6,759 nt of DNA. It comes from Thermoleophilia bacterium. Its GTDB lineage: Bacteria > Actinomycetota > Thermoleophilia > Gaiellales > SKUG01. The DNA is taken from NCBI GenBank assembly GCA_025964455.1, contig JAOPYU010000273.1:1-6759 (forward strand), written 5' to 3'. How positions within the stretch are numbered: the first letter of the stretch is position 1; each line of letters begins with the position of its first letter. The notes under the pieces are model-generated. The model made no database searches. It had not been told where the DNA came from and worked only from the letters and a program-made list of their open reading frames with translations. A program made the position numbers and the translations under genes. Below are positions 1-5,523 of this stretch, in pieces.

Positions 1-595
1 CGTGGGCCGGTTGGCGTATCGGCATCCGGTCGTGGACCTGAAGCTCCAGATCAGGCGCACCATCGTGCAAGCGCCGAACGAGCTCCTCTGCACGAGCCCG
101 CGTGCGGTTCCACACGTCGATGCGCGCGCACCCGGCATCGGCACAGGCCAGTGCGAGTTCCGTGGCGACCCCGCCTGCTCCGATCAGCACGACATGGGCG
201 CCCTCCAGCGACACGCCGCGGTCGGCGATGGCGCCCAGCACGGCGATGCCGTCGGTCGCTTCCGCCCGGATCGTGCCGTCCTCCTCCACGACCAGCGTGT
301 TGGCGACTCCCGAGCGCTCGACGCGGGGGCTGCGGACATGGGCGACCTCGGCGGCGAGCCGCTTGAACGGCATCGTCACGTTGCAGCCACGGAAGCCGAG
401 CCGCGGAAGCCCGCGCAGGGCCTTGGCCGCAGAGCGTTCGCGCAGCGCGAGCGGCACGTAGTGCGCGTCGAGGCCGAGGGACTCGAATGCTGCCTGCATC
501 ATGCGGGGCGACAGCGAGTTGGCCACGGCGGTGGCGGTCCCGGCGACGCCGAGGACCACGGGCTGGACGAGATCGCTTGTCGAGGTGGCAGGCAC
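1..595 (-). CDS. aroE: Shikimate dehydrogenase (AroE), N-terminal part, C-terminus cut by window edge
   Basis: AroE reduces 3-dehydroshikimate to shikimate with NADPH in the cytoplasmic shikimate pathway. The visible 198 residues start with LGVAG (15–19). Then come the substrate-binding SLSP (27–30), NVTMPFK (72–78) with catalytic Lys78, VANT with substrate-binding Asn99, and ATDG with catalytic Asp115. The Rossmann loop GAGG (139–142) and the NADP-binding NRT (163–165) follow. The family usually has about 260–290 residues, so roughly the last 70–90 are outside the window. I chose the GTG at 595: it leaves the short N-terminus usual for AroE, a weak GGGG lies 5 bases upstream, and third-position G/C drops sharply upstream of it. 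In-frame alternatives are GTG at 622 and ATG at 673. The latter would overlap the divergent plus-strand gene. Oddities: the usual NTD motif reads ATD, and the usual MH after SLSP is MM. A divergent AroE-like paralogue is possible, but all key catalytic residues are present. Confidence 0.9.
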   Translation of the reverse strand, partial: MPATSTSDLVQPVVLGVAGTATAVANSLSPRMMQAAFESLGLDAHYVPLALRERSAAKALRGLPRLGFRGCNVTMPFKRLAAEVAHVRSPRVERSGVANTLVVEEDGTIRAEATDGIAVLGAIADRGVSLEGAHVVLIGAGGVATELALACADAGCARIDVWNRTRARAEELVRRLHDGAPDLELQVHDRMPIRQPAH

Positions 596-663
596 GAGCG
601 CCCCATCGGCACGAACCTGCACACGATCAAGTTCGGAGTTCGGACGGCCGATGGTCTCCTGCA
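596..663. promoter_or_regulatory. Divergent intergenic region between aroE and the secreted propeller gene
   Basis: These 68 bases separate the preferred aroE start (595, minus) from the ATG of the plus-strand gene (664), so any promoters and operators for both must lie here or inside the coding sequences. The stretch is visibly less G+C-rich than its surroundings. It contains a perfect tandem 7-mer, GTTCGGA twice, at 631–644. An 8-base palindrome TGCATGCA lies just beyond it at 669–676. I see no convincing −10/−35 pair and no Shine-Dalgarno before 664, so leaderless transcription, common in actinobacteria, is possible. The regulatory role is inferred from position only. Confidence 0.35.
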
Positions 664-3096
664 ATGCCTGCATGCACGTCGCACACGCATGAACGCCCGC
701 GCCCCCGTGCGCGATGCGCGAGCCCGCGCCTGGTGGCTGCGTCGATCCTCGTGGCTGCGGTGCTCGGGGCGGGCGGCGCACATGGCGCCACGTCCTCGAC
801 GGTCGTCAGCGCCGACGTGCCGAGCGCGACGAGCCTGTCGACGCTCGGCTGCCCGCCCAACTCGGCTGGCGTCACGGACTTCGGCATCGTGGTTCCAGGG
901 ACGGTCACCCAGACGACCGCGGACTGCACGGTCACGTTCGGCTCCAGCAACGACACGGCATCGCTGCGTGTGACGCAGGCCGACGGCACCGGAAGCGCGA
1001 TGTCGCACCCCACCGACGCCTGGACCCGCCACACCGGCAGCTCCACGCGTTTCTCGGGCGTCGATTCCTCGGGCAGCACCGTGTGGATCCTGGGAACCAC
1101 CGGGGTCGGCGTACGGCGGAGCCAGGATTCCGGCGCGACCTGGGGAGCAGCGCAGACCTTGTCGGGCGCTGCGAATACCACGGCGATCTCGGTGCCGTCC
1201 ACCTCGGTCGCCTGGGCCTCCGGGGACGGTACCGGCTCGGTCTGGCGAACGATCGACGGCAACGTCGGAACGCCGACATGGAACCAGACGACGCAGCCCA
1301 GCGGCATCGCGGTACGCGGGATCATCGCAACCGGCGCCAACACCGCGTGGGTCGTGGGCGATGCCGGCGCCATCCGCCGGACGACCGACGGCGGCGCTAC
1401 GGCGTGGACGTCGCAGACGTGGACCGATGCAGCAGGCGGCCCGGGACCCGCGGTCACGAACCTGACCGGCATCGATGCCAGCGACGCCGACAGCTTCGTC
1501 GCGTTCGGTTCGGGCGGACGCGTGCTCGCGACCACCGATGCCGGGGTCAACTGGCGCGACATCTCGATCGGATCGTCACCGTCCATCATTGATGTGGCGA
1601 TCATCTCGGACAACGTCATGGTGGCGGTGGGCTACAGCGGCCAGATCTTCCAGACGTCCAATGCCACGAATGCGACGCCGACGTGGACGCTGAGATCCAC
1701 CGGCATCGATTCAGCACTGGAAGCTGTCGAGGTGATGGACGCCACGAACGTGGTCGCGGTCGGCCACGACGGCGCCGTCGTGCGCTCGAGTGACGCGGGC
1801 GTCTCGTGGACCGCCGACGACGCCGATTCGTCGTTCATGCTGGCTGACGTCACCGCGGTCTCCGCTTCCACGCTCGTCGCAGTCGGTTCGGGGCAGAACG
1901 CGAAGCGCAGCACCAATTCGGGAGCGGCGTGGACGTACGTCATCGATGGCGCCAACCACTACAACGACGTGTCGATGACCACTGAGGGCGTCGGCTGGCG
2001 CGTCGGCTCCGACGGTGTCATCGAGAAGACCGCCAACGGCGGAATTGCTTGGACGGCCCAGACATCCGGCACGACTGCGGACCTCTTCGGCGTCTATGCG
2101 TGGTCCTCGCTCCGAGCCGCCGCGGTGGGCCGATGGGGCACCGTGATGACGACGTCGAACGGCGGTGCGACCTGGAGCGCCCGGGCATCGGGCGTTACGA
2201 CGATCCTCGACGAAGTCGACGGCGTCGACACCGGTTCCGGTTGGGCCGTCGGACCGAACGGAACGATCCTGCGCACCTCCGACTACGGTGTCTCGTGGAC
2301 GACCCAGCAGACAGCGTCGGGAGTCATCCTCCACGACGTGTTCGCGATCTCCGGGACCACGGCGATCACTACCGGCGCTTCCGGGGCTGCGTACCGCACA
2401 AGCGACGGGGTCGCGTGGTCGAACGTCGTGCTGCCGTCGGGCACGTCAGCCGTTCAGGCCCTGACCGGCGATCGGCGCAGCGGGACTGCCTTCTTGGTCG
2501 CGGCGACGAACGTGTATCGGTCCGTCGACAACGGTGCGACGTGGCAGCTCCGAGGCGTGTTTGGGACCACACCCAGTGCCCTTGAAGCCGCGAGCGACAC
2601 GCGCCTCATCATCGGCCAGTCAGGCAGTTCGAGCTACCTCTCCACCGACGCCGGAGCGACATGGAGCGCGATGAGCTCGGGCGCGACCTCCACGCACTGG
2701 GTGTACGCCATCGACTCGGTGGACCGAACGACCGCTGTCGTGGTCGGTGACGGCGCGCTGAGTGGCACCACTGGTAGCTCCTCGGACATCGACAACTACG
2801 TCCAGAACACGAGCGACTGGGTGGCGGACGGCACCGAGGCGTTCGGCATGTGCCTGCGTGCGACGACCGCGACGCCGACGTGGACGCCGAACGCGACGTG
2901 TGACCAGACTGCCGACGGCCCACACTGGAAGGGCGTGCCGGTCCTCACCGATCCGACGGCGGAAGTGGCCCGCACCGCGCTGAACGACGGCGTGCGGTCA
3001 GCGAGCTTCCGCTTCGGGCTGCGGCTGTCGCCCTCGGAGCCGCCGGGCGAGCTGTCCGCCGGCATCCTCTTCCTGGTGATCGCGCCCGCGATCTGA
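664..3096 (+). CDS. Secreted YCF48/Asp-box beta-propeller repeat protein with flanking split beta domain
   Basis: This 810-residue protein is predicted to be exported. Residues 1–22 are Arg-rich, 23–38 are hydrophobic, and a plausible signal peptidase site follows Ala-His-Gly at 41. Residues 42–125 form a beta-type segment with Cys63 and Cys88. About 14 repeats of roughly 40 residues follow (130–717), most with an Asp-box such as SQDSGATW, TTDAGVNW, SSDAGVSW or STDAGATW before a turn. These are hallmarks of YCF48/sortilin-like propellers. The C-terminal 93 residues contain Cys730 and Cys746 and end in two strand-like stretches. The propeller region has no cysteine, and the mature protein has very few lysines. 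YCF48/HCF136 assists photosystem II assembly in phototrophs, but nothing here suggests photosynthesis, so the name gives only the fold. The role is unknown; binding of a surface or extracellular ligand is a guess. The frame is open from 487, but that would put 59 Arg-rich residues before the signal peptide, so ATG 664 is preferred although it lacks a Shine-Dalgarno. Confidence 0.85.
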   Translation: MPACTSHTHERPRPRARCASPRLVAASILVAAVLGAGGAHGATSSTVVSADVPSATSLSTLGCPPNSAGVTDFGIVVPGTVTQTTADCTVTFGSSNDTASLRVTQADGTGSAMSHPTDAWTRHTGSSTRFSGVDSSGSTVWILGTTGVGVRRSQDSGATWGAAQTLSGAANTTAISVPSTSVAWASGDGTGSVWRTIDGNVGTPTWNQTTQPSGIAVRGIIATGANTAWVVGDAGAIRRTTDGGATAWTSQTWTDAAGGPGPAVTNLTGIDASDADSFVAFGSGGRVLATTDAGVNWRDISIGSSPSIIDVAIISDNVMVAVGYSGQIFQTSNATNATPTWTLRSTGIDSALEAVEVMDATNVVAVGHDGAVVRSSDAGVSWTADDADSSFMLADVTAVSASTLVAVGSGQNAKRSTNSGAAWTYVIDGANHYNDVSMTTEGVGWRVGSDGVIEKTANGGIAWTAQTSGTTADLFGVYAWSSLRAAAVGRWGTVMTTSNGGATWSARASGVTTILDEVDGVDTGSGWAVGPNGTILRTSDYGVSWTTQQTASGVILHDVFAISGTTAITTGASGAAYRTSDGVAWSNVVLPSGTSAVQALTGDRRSGTAFLVAATNVYRSVDNGATWQLRGVFGTTPSALEAASDTRLIIGQSGSSSYLSTDAGATWSAMSSGATSTHWVYAIDSVDRTTAVVVGDGALSGTTGSSSDIDNYVQNTSDWVADGTEAFGMCLRATTATPTWTPNATCDQTADGPHWKGVPVLTDPTAEVARTALNDGVRSASFRFGLRLSPSEPPGELSAGILFLVIAPAI
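1051..2814 (+). repeat. About 14 tandem YCF48/Asp-box protein repeats (possible two seven-bladed propellers)
   Basis: Read in the frame of the secreted protein, this stretch divides into units of about 38–48 residues. The pattern is a hydrophobic strand, a small-residue strand with a VG or AVG turn, a strand ending in R/K-S/T, an Asp-box (S/T-x-D/N-x-G-x-x-W), then a closing strand. Thirteen units are clear. The fourteenth, starting near STHWVYAI, has lost the Asp-box. Unit 5 has an Asn-rich insertion (TSNATNATPTW) in place of the Asp-box, and unit 2 has a longer version. The units are diverged at DNA level, with no long identical repeats seen, so the duplication is old rather than recent slippage. 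Unit boundaries are my own by-eye assignment. Confidence 0.75.
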
Positions 3097-3098
3097 CT

Positions 3099-3112
3099 GA
3101 TCCGTCAGGATC
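3099..3112 (+). promoter_or_regulatory. Small hairpin overlapping the Shine-Dalgarno of the 3118 gene
   Basis: GATCC (3099–3103) and GGATC (3108–3112) can pair as a 5-bp stem with a GTCA loop. A T·G wobble can add one pair at the base. The Shine-Dalgarno AGGA (3107–3110) sits 7 bases before ATG 3118 and is largely inside the right arm. The hairpin begins 2 bases after the upstream stop codon (3094–3096). A ribosome finishing the upstream gene would melt it, which suggests translational coupling. The stem is short, so the regulatory effect is inferred and could be coincidental. The Shine-Dalgarno spacing itself is good support for the start at 3118. Confidence 0.4.
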
Positions 3113-3117
3113 GCGGC

Positions 3118-3534
3118 ATGCACCTCGCCCCGATCACGCACGTCACCTCCCCCGCCTCCGGTTGGATCGGCGGTGTCCTGACCTTCTCCGGGCGAAGCGG
3201 CACCGTACGGACCTGGCTCCGGCTGGAGGACGTAATCGGCCGCACGGCCGGCTACGACACCGTGCGCGGCGCTCGCATCGCAGCGGAGCGACTGACACGA
3301 GGCGCAGCGCAACGAGCCGCCGCCATCGCCCAGGACGCCGACGGCAGGTACCGCGTGTACGGCGCAGCCATCGACGCGCTCGATGGCGCCTCGGACGTGC
3401 CGCTGCACTTCGAGGCGAGCCGCCCGAAGACGGCGACCGGCGCGATCCTCGACTCCTGGATCTTCGTGCCCGCCGACGGGCTGGTCGAGGTCCGCGACGG
3501 CGCGAAGCTGCTGCTGCCCTACATGGGCGCCTGA
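3118..3534 (+). CDS. Small conserved-looking hypothetical protein, 138 residues
   Basis: I do not recognise this protein. It has an ATG start with AGGA 7 bases upstream, follows the propeller gene by 21 bases on the same strand, and shows the strong third-position G/C of a real gene in this genome, so it is probably cotranscribed. Residues 1–30 look beta-like with many Thr, Ser and Gly. A central Ala/Arg-rich stretch (about 48–72, with GARIAAERL and RAAAIAQ) looks helical. The last 65 residues are again beta-like, with RYRVYGA, VPLHFEA, SWIFVPADG and KLLLPYMGA. It has no cysteine, signal peptide, membrane segment or obvious catalytic motif, so it is probably cytoplasmic or a domain partner of unknown kind. 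The adjacent secreted protein has no visible sequence resemblance to it. A longer antisense frame over the same bases is rejected as a shadow. Confidence 0.65.
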   Translation: MHLAPITHVTSPASGWIGGVLTFSGRSGTVRTWLRLEDVIGRTAGYDTVRGARIAAERLTRGAAQRAAAIAQDADGRYRVYGAAIDALDGASDVPLHFEASRPKTATGAILDSWIFVPADGLVEVRDGAKLLLPYMGA

Positions 3535-3565
3535 CACCGCGCAGCCCGCGGCCGGATCCACGCGA

Positions 3566-3583
3566 GCGCGAACGTCGTCGCGC
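3566..3583 (+). terminator. Weak terminator-like hairpin after the plus-strand genes
   Basis: GCGCGA (3566–3571) pairs with TCGCGC (3578–3583) around a 6-base loop, 31 bases after the stop of the small hypothetical gene. A modest T-rich stretch, ATTTCTT, follows at 3591–3597, 7 bases past the stem. This is a poor match to an intrinsic terminator because the stem is short and the T-tract is displaced and interrupted. Its position at the end of the plus-strand block is the main support. Confidence 0.25.
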
Positions 3584-3585
3584 GA

Positions 3586-3682
3586 GCATGATTTCTTGAT
3601 CCCTGTGCACAACATCGTGCGCGAGGCGCGGAAGTGTCAGGAGGTGCGCGCGATTTCGTGCGCCCGTGTCAAGAAATCGTGC
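3586..3682. repeat. Long inverted repeat, 14-bp arms, in the convergent intergenic gap
   Basis: The arms GCATGATTTCTTGA (3586–3599) and TCAAGAAATCGTGC (3669–3682) are reverse complements apart from one position (T3589/G3679), and are separated by 69 bases. The enclosed sequence contains the palindrome TGTGCACA (3604–3611) and two of the three copies of TCGTGCGC found in the gap (3615, 3656, 3677). The element lies between the converging ends of the small hypothetical gene and mltG. It may be a small interspersed repeat (MITE- or REP-like) or part of a terminator region. I saw no other copy of the arms in this window and no clear target-site duplication. Confidence 0.5.
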
Positions 3683-3684
3683 GC
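3646..3684. terminator. Strong hairpin in the convergent intergenic region, possible bidirectional terminator
   Basis: GCGCGCGATTTC (3646–3657) pairs with GAAATCGTGCGC (3673–3684) as a 12-bp stem with a 15-base loop. One position is a G·U wobble in plus-strand RNA and a C·A mismatch in minus-strand RNA. Lying between converging genes, it could stop transcripts from either side, mltG included. It lacks a following T-tract in both directions, so it is not a textbook intrinsic terminator. Its right arm is the same stretch used by the longer inverted repeat, so the two foldings exclude each other. Confidence 0.4.
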
Positions 3685-3743
3685 TGGGCGGGACGAGGCG
3701 CGGCCATCGAGCCGAGGCGGGTCCGGCGGAACGAAGCGGTTCG

Positions 3744-5084
3744 TCAGCCCTGCTGGAAGGGGTGGTTGAGGAACTCGTCGTAGCTTGCGGTGAAGAAGTG
3801 GGAGCCGGAGCCGTCGGGGTTGGCGACGTAGTAGCGGATGTCGTTCTTGATGTCCGCCGCGTTCGGTGCGGCGGCCGCCTCGAGCGATGACTTGCTCGGC
3901 GCCGCGATCGGGGTCGGCGGCAGCCCGCCGACCTTGCGCAGGTTGTAGGGGCTGTCCAGCTCGAGCTGGCTCTGCTTGAGCTCGGTCTCCCAGAACTCCT
4001 TGGAGCCTGTCTCGTAGACGCTGTACTGGTTGCTGGCGTCGATGCCGAGCGGCTCGCCGCCCTTGAGGCGGTTCCAGATCACCGCGGCGACACGCGGCCG
4101 CTCCTTAGCCAGGCGCGCCTCGCGCTCGATGAGCGAGGCGATGATCACCACGTCGTAGGGCGTCAGCTGCGCCTTGGTGGCGCGCGCGAGGTCCAGCTCG
4201 GCGAAGTTCGCGTCGAACGCCTCGCGCTGCTTGGCGATGAAGTCCTCCGCGGTCGCCGCATGGCGCAGCTCGTAGGTGGCCGGGAACAGGAAGCCCTCGA
4301 TGGCGTAGCCGGTGGGCGTGCGTGCATCGGCCGGCGCCTTGGCCGTCGCCGGCGGACGCTGCGCCTTCGCGGCCTTCAGGTATTCCGCACCGGTGAAGGC
4401 CGGCAGCACCTTCCCGCCGACACGCTGCGCCTCGGTGCGCAGCTCGTCGATCTTGGCCGCGGTCTCCTCCAGACGCTGGCCCTCGACCACGGTGAGGTCG
4501 AAGGTCGGCGCCGCCGCGGGGCCCTTCTCGAGCTTGGCCACGATCGAGTCGTAGGAGGCGCCGGCCTTGATCGTGTAGCTGCCGGACCGGAAGTCAGCGC
4601 CGTCGCCGTTGAGCTTGAGCCGCGCACGGAAGACGGTCTCGCGTTCGATCACGCCTTTCTCGGCGAGCACGTGCGCGATGTCGTCGCTCGTCGCACCCGA
4701 CGGGATCACGACCTTCACGGGCGTGCCCCGCTCGATGCCGGAATCGTTGCCATTGGAGAAGCTGAGTGCCACGTAGGCGAGTCCGCCGATGAGCACGAGC
4801 GCTGCGATGAGCAGCACCAGGCTGACGAGGCGGCGCAGGATGCCAGGTCGGCGTGGCGGAAGCGGCGCCGATCCGAGGGGCTGCTGCGGGAGCGGCGCAT
4901 CGAGGCGACGGCTGCCGATCGGGCGAAAATCTCCGGGGGGCTGGGAGCTCATCGTCGGGACATCATACGCATCACGCCCCGCGAGCAAGCGCCCGCGGCG
5001 CTTCTTGAGGACCTCCGCCTCCGCGAAGCTGGAGCCCCAGTCCATGCGCTCGGGCCCACGATGTCGTCCTCCGAACCAGCTCAT
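3744..5084 (-). CDS. mltG: Endolytic murein transglycosylase MltG (YceG family)
   Basis: MltG cuts nascent peptidoglycan glycan strands at the outer face of the cytoplasmic membrane, probably setting strand length. The protein has 446 residues. Residues 1–81 are a charged, then Pro-rich cytoplasmic tail; 83–106 are one membrane helix; a LysM-like region with VVIPSGATSDDIAHVL and KAGASYDSIVAKL follows; an Ala/Pro-rich linker lies near 240–258. The catalytic YceG domain includes IEGFLFPATYEL, IIASLIEREA with the presumed catalytic Glu320 (first Glu of ERE), PLGIDASNQYSVY and SPYNLRKVGGLPPTPIAAP. It ends with the family's YYVANPDGSGSHFF and a final FLNHP. I chose the ATG at 5084 because it overlaps the ruvX stop as ATGA and has GGAGG 10 bases upstream. 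The frame is open to 5261, but that part overlaps ruvX and lacks family sequence. The ATG at 5093 is only 1 base from GGAGG, and another ATG at 4952 would still keep the membrane helix. Confidence 0.95.
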   Translation of the reverse strand: MSWFGGRHRGPERMDWGSSFAEAEVLKKRRGRLLAGRDAYDVPTMSSQPPGDFRPIGSRRLDAPLPQQPLGSAPLPPRRPGILRRLVSLVLLIAALVLIGGLAYVALSFSNGNDSGIERGTPVKVVIPSGATSDDIAHVLAEKGVIERETVFRARLKLNGDGADFRSGSYTIKAGASYDSIVAKLEKGPAAAPTFDLTVVEGQRLEETAAKIDELRTEAQRVGGKVLPAFTGAEYLKAAKAQRPPATAKAPADARTPTGYAIEGFLFPATYELRHAATAEDFIAKQREAFDANFAELDLARATKAQLTPYDVVIIASLIEREARLAKERPRVAAVIWNRLKGGEPLGIDASNQYSVYETGSKEFWETELKQSQLELDSPYNLRKVGGLPPTPIAAPSKSSLEAAAAPNAADIKNDIRYYVANPDGSGSHFFTASYDEFLNHPFQQG

Positions 5085-5506
5085 CTCGTCCATGCCTCCA
5101 TCCAGCTCTGCAGCAGGTGGCTGGCCGCCAGCGAATCGCGCGAGGCGACGCTGCCGGTGGCTGCCACCGTCCGATCGGCGAGCTTCGAGGTGAACCGCTC
5201 GTCGTGCAGGTCGACCGGGACGTCGAGCAGCTGGCGCAGACGCGCCGCGAAGGAGCGGCACCGCGCCGTCTGCGGGGTCTCGTCCCCACCCAGGCCGACC
5301 GGCAGCCCCACGACGATGCGCGTCACCTCGAGCGACGCGACCAGGGCGACGAGGCTAGCGATCCCGTCGGACGAATTGGCCTTGAGGATCGGCTCCATCG
5401 GACGCACGATCGTCCCCGTGGGGTCGCTGATCGCCACGCCGGTGCGTGCCTTGCCATAGTCGAGCGCCAGCACGCTGCCGAGCTCGATGGGTGGGTGGCC
5501 GTCCAT
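5081..5506 (-). CDS. ruvX: RuvX/YqgF pre-16S rRNA nuclease, Holliday junction resolvase-like
   Basis: YqgF/RuvX proteins are small RNase H-fold nucleases; in E. coli the protein matures the 5' end of 16S rRNA, and a Holliday-junction role has been proposed. The 141 residues match the usual family length. The signature elements are LALDYGKARTGVAISD with Asp16, IVVGLPVGLGG (64–74), DLHDERFTSKLA with Glu103, and SRDSLAASHLLQ with Asp124, so the metal-binding acidic residues are all present. The ATG at 5506 gives the standard start just before the first strand. Its Shine-Dalgarno is poor, with AGGA only 2 bases away, so translation probably depends on coupling to alaS, whose stop is 17 bases upstream. 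The stop shares two bases with the mltG start, making a coupled alaS–ruvX–mltG unit. Confidence 0.95.
   Translation of the reverse strand: MDGHPPIELGSVLALDYGKARTGVAISDPTGTIVRPMEPILKANSSDGIASLVALVASLEVTRIVVGLPVGLGGDETPQTARCRSFAARLRQLLDVPVDLHDERFTSKLADRTVAATGSVASRDSLAASHLLQSWMEAWTR
5095..5099 (-). promoter_or_regulatory. Shine-Dalgarno GGAGG for mltG inside the ruvX 3' end
   Basis: On the minus strand GGAGG lies within the last codons of ruvX, 10 bases before the ATG at 5084 and 1 base before the ATG at 5093. The spacing favours the 5084 start, which overlaps the ruvX stop as ATGA. This is consistent with termination–reinitiation coupling between the two genes. Confidence 0.55.
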
Positions 5507-5523
5507 GGTCCTGGCGCTGCCGC

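Noticed and set aside
2..973. Long plus-strand open frame over the left edge
   Set aside because: It is antisense to aroE, whose motifs are unmistakable on the minus strand, and its Arg/His-rich translation has no family features. Open antisense frames are expected at this G+C content.
627..1619. 330-residue minus-strand open frame
   Set aside because: It is antisense to the propeller gene, whose repeats and signal peptide are clear. The translation looks like a composition shadow with no motifs.
1051..2814. Sialidase or glycosidase activity suggested by the Asp-boxes
   Set aside because: Asp-boxes are structural and occur in many propellers. I see no arginine triad, FRIP motif or other catalytic signature, so no enzyme activity is claimed.
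3055..3093. C-terminal membrane anchor on the propeller protein (AGILFLVIAPAI)
   Set aside because: The hydrophobic stretch is too short, contains Pro and has no following basic residues. It fits a final beta strand better, and no sortase motif is present.
2998..3615. 205-residue minus-strand open frame opposite the small hypothetical gene
   Set aside because: It runs into the end of the propeller gene and through the inverted repeats, lacks a good start signal and is of low-complexity composition. The plus-strand gene has a well-spaced Shine-Dalgarno.
3667..3672. TTGACA on the minus strand as a −35 promoter element
   Set aside because: No −10-like sequence lies at a suitable distance downstream, and the hexamer is part of the inverted-repeat arm. 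A promoter here would run antisense into the plus-strand genes.
5085..5261. N-terminal extension of mltG to an upstream start
   Set aside because: It would overlap ruvX by about 180 bases with Arg-rich sequence unlike the family. The ATGA overlap at 5081–5084 with GGAGG upstream gives a better start.
4260..5459. 399-residue plus-strand open frame
   Set aside because: It is antisense to mltG and ruvX, both supported by catalytic motifs; the translation is typical of mirror-strand reading.
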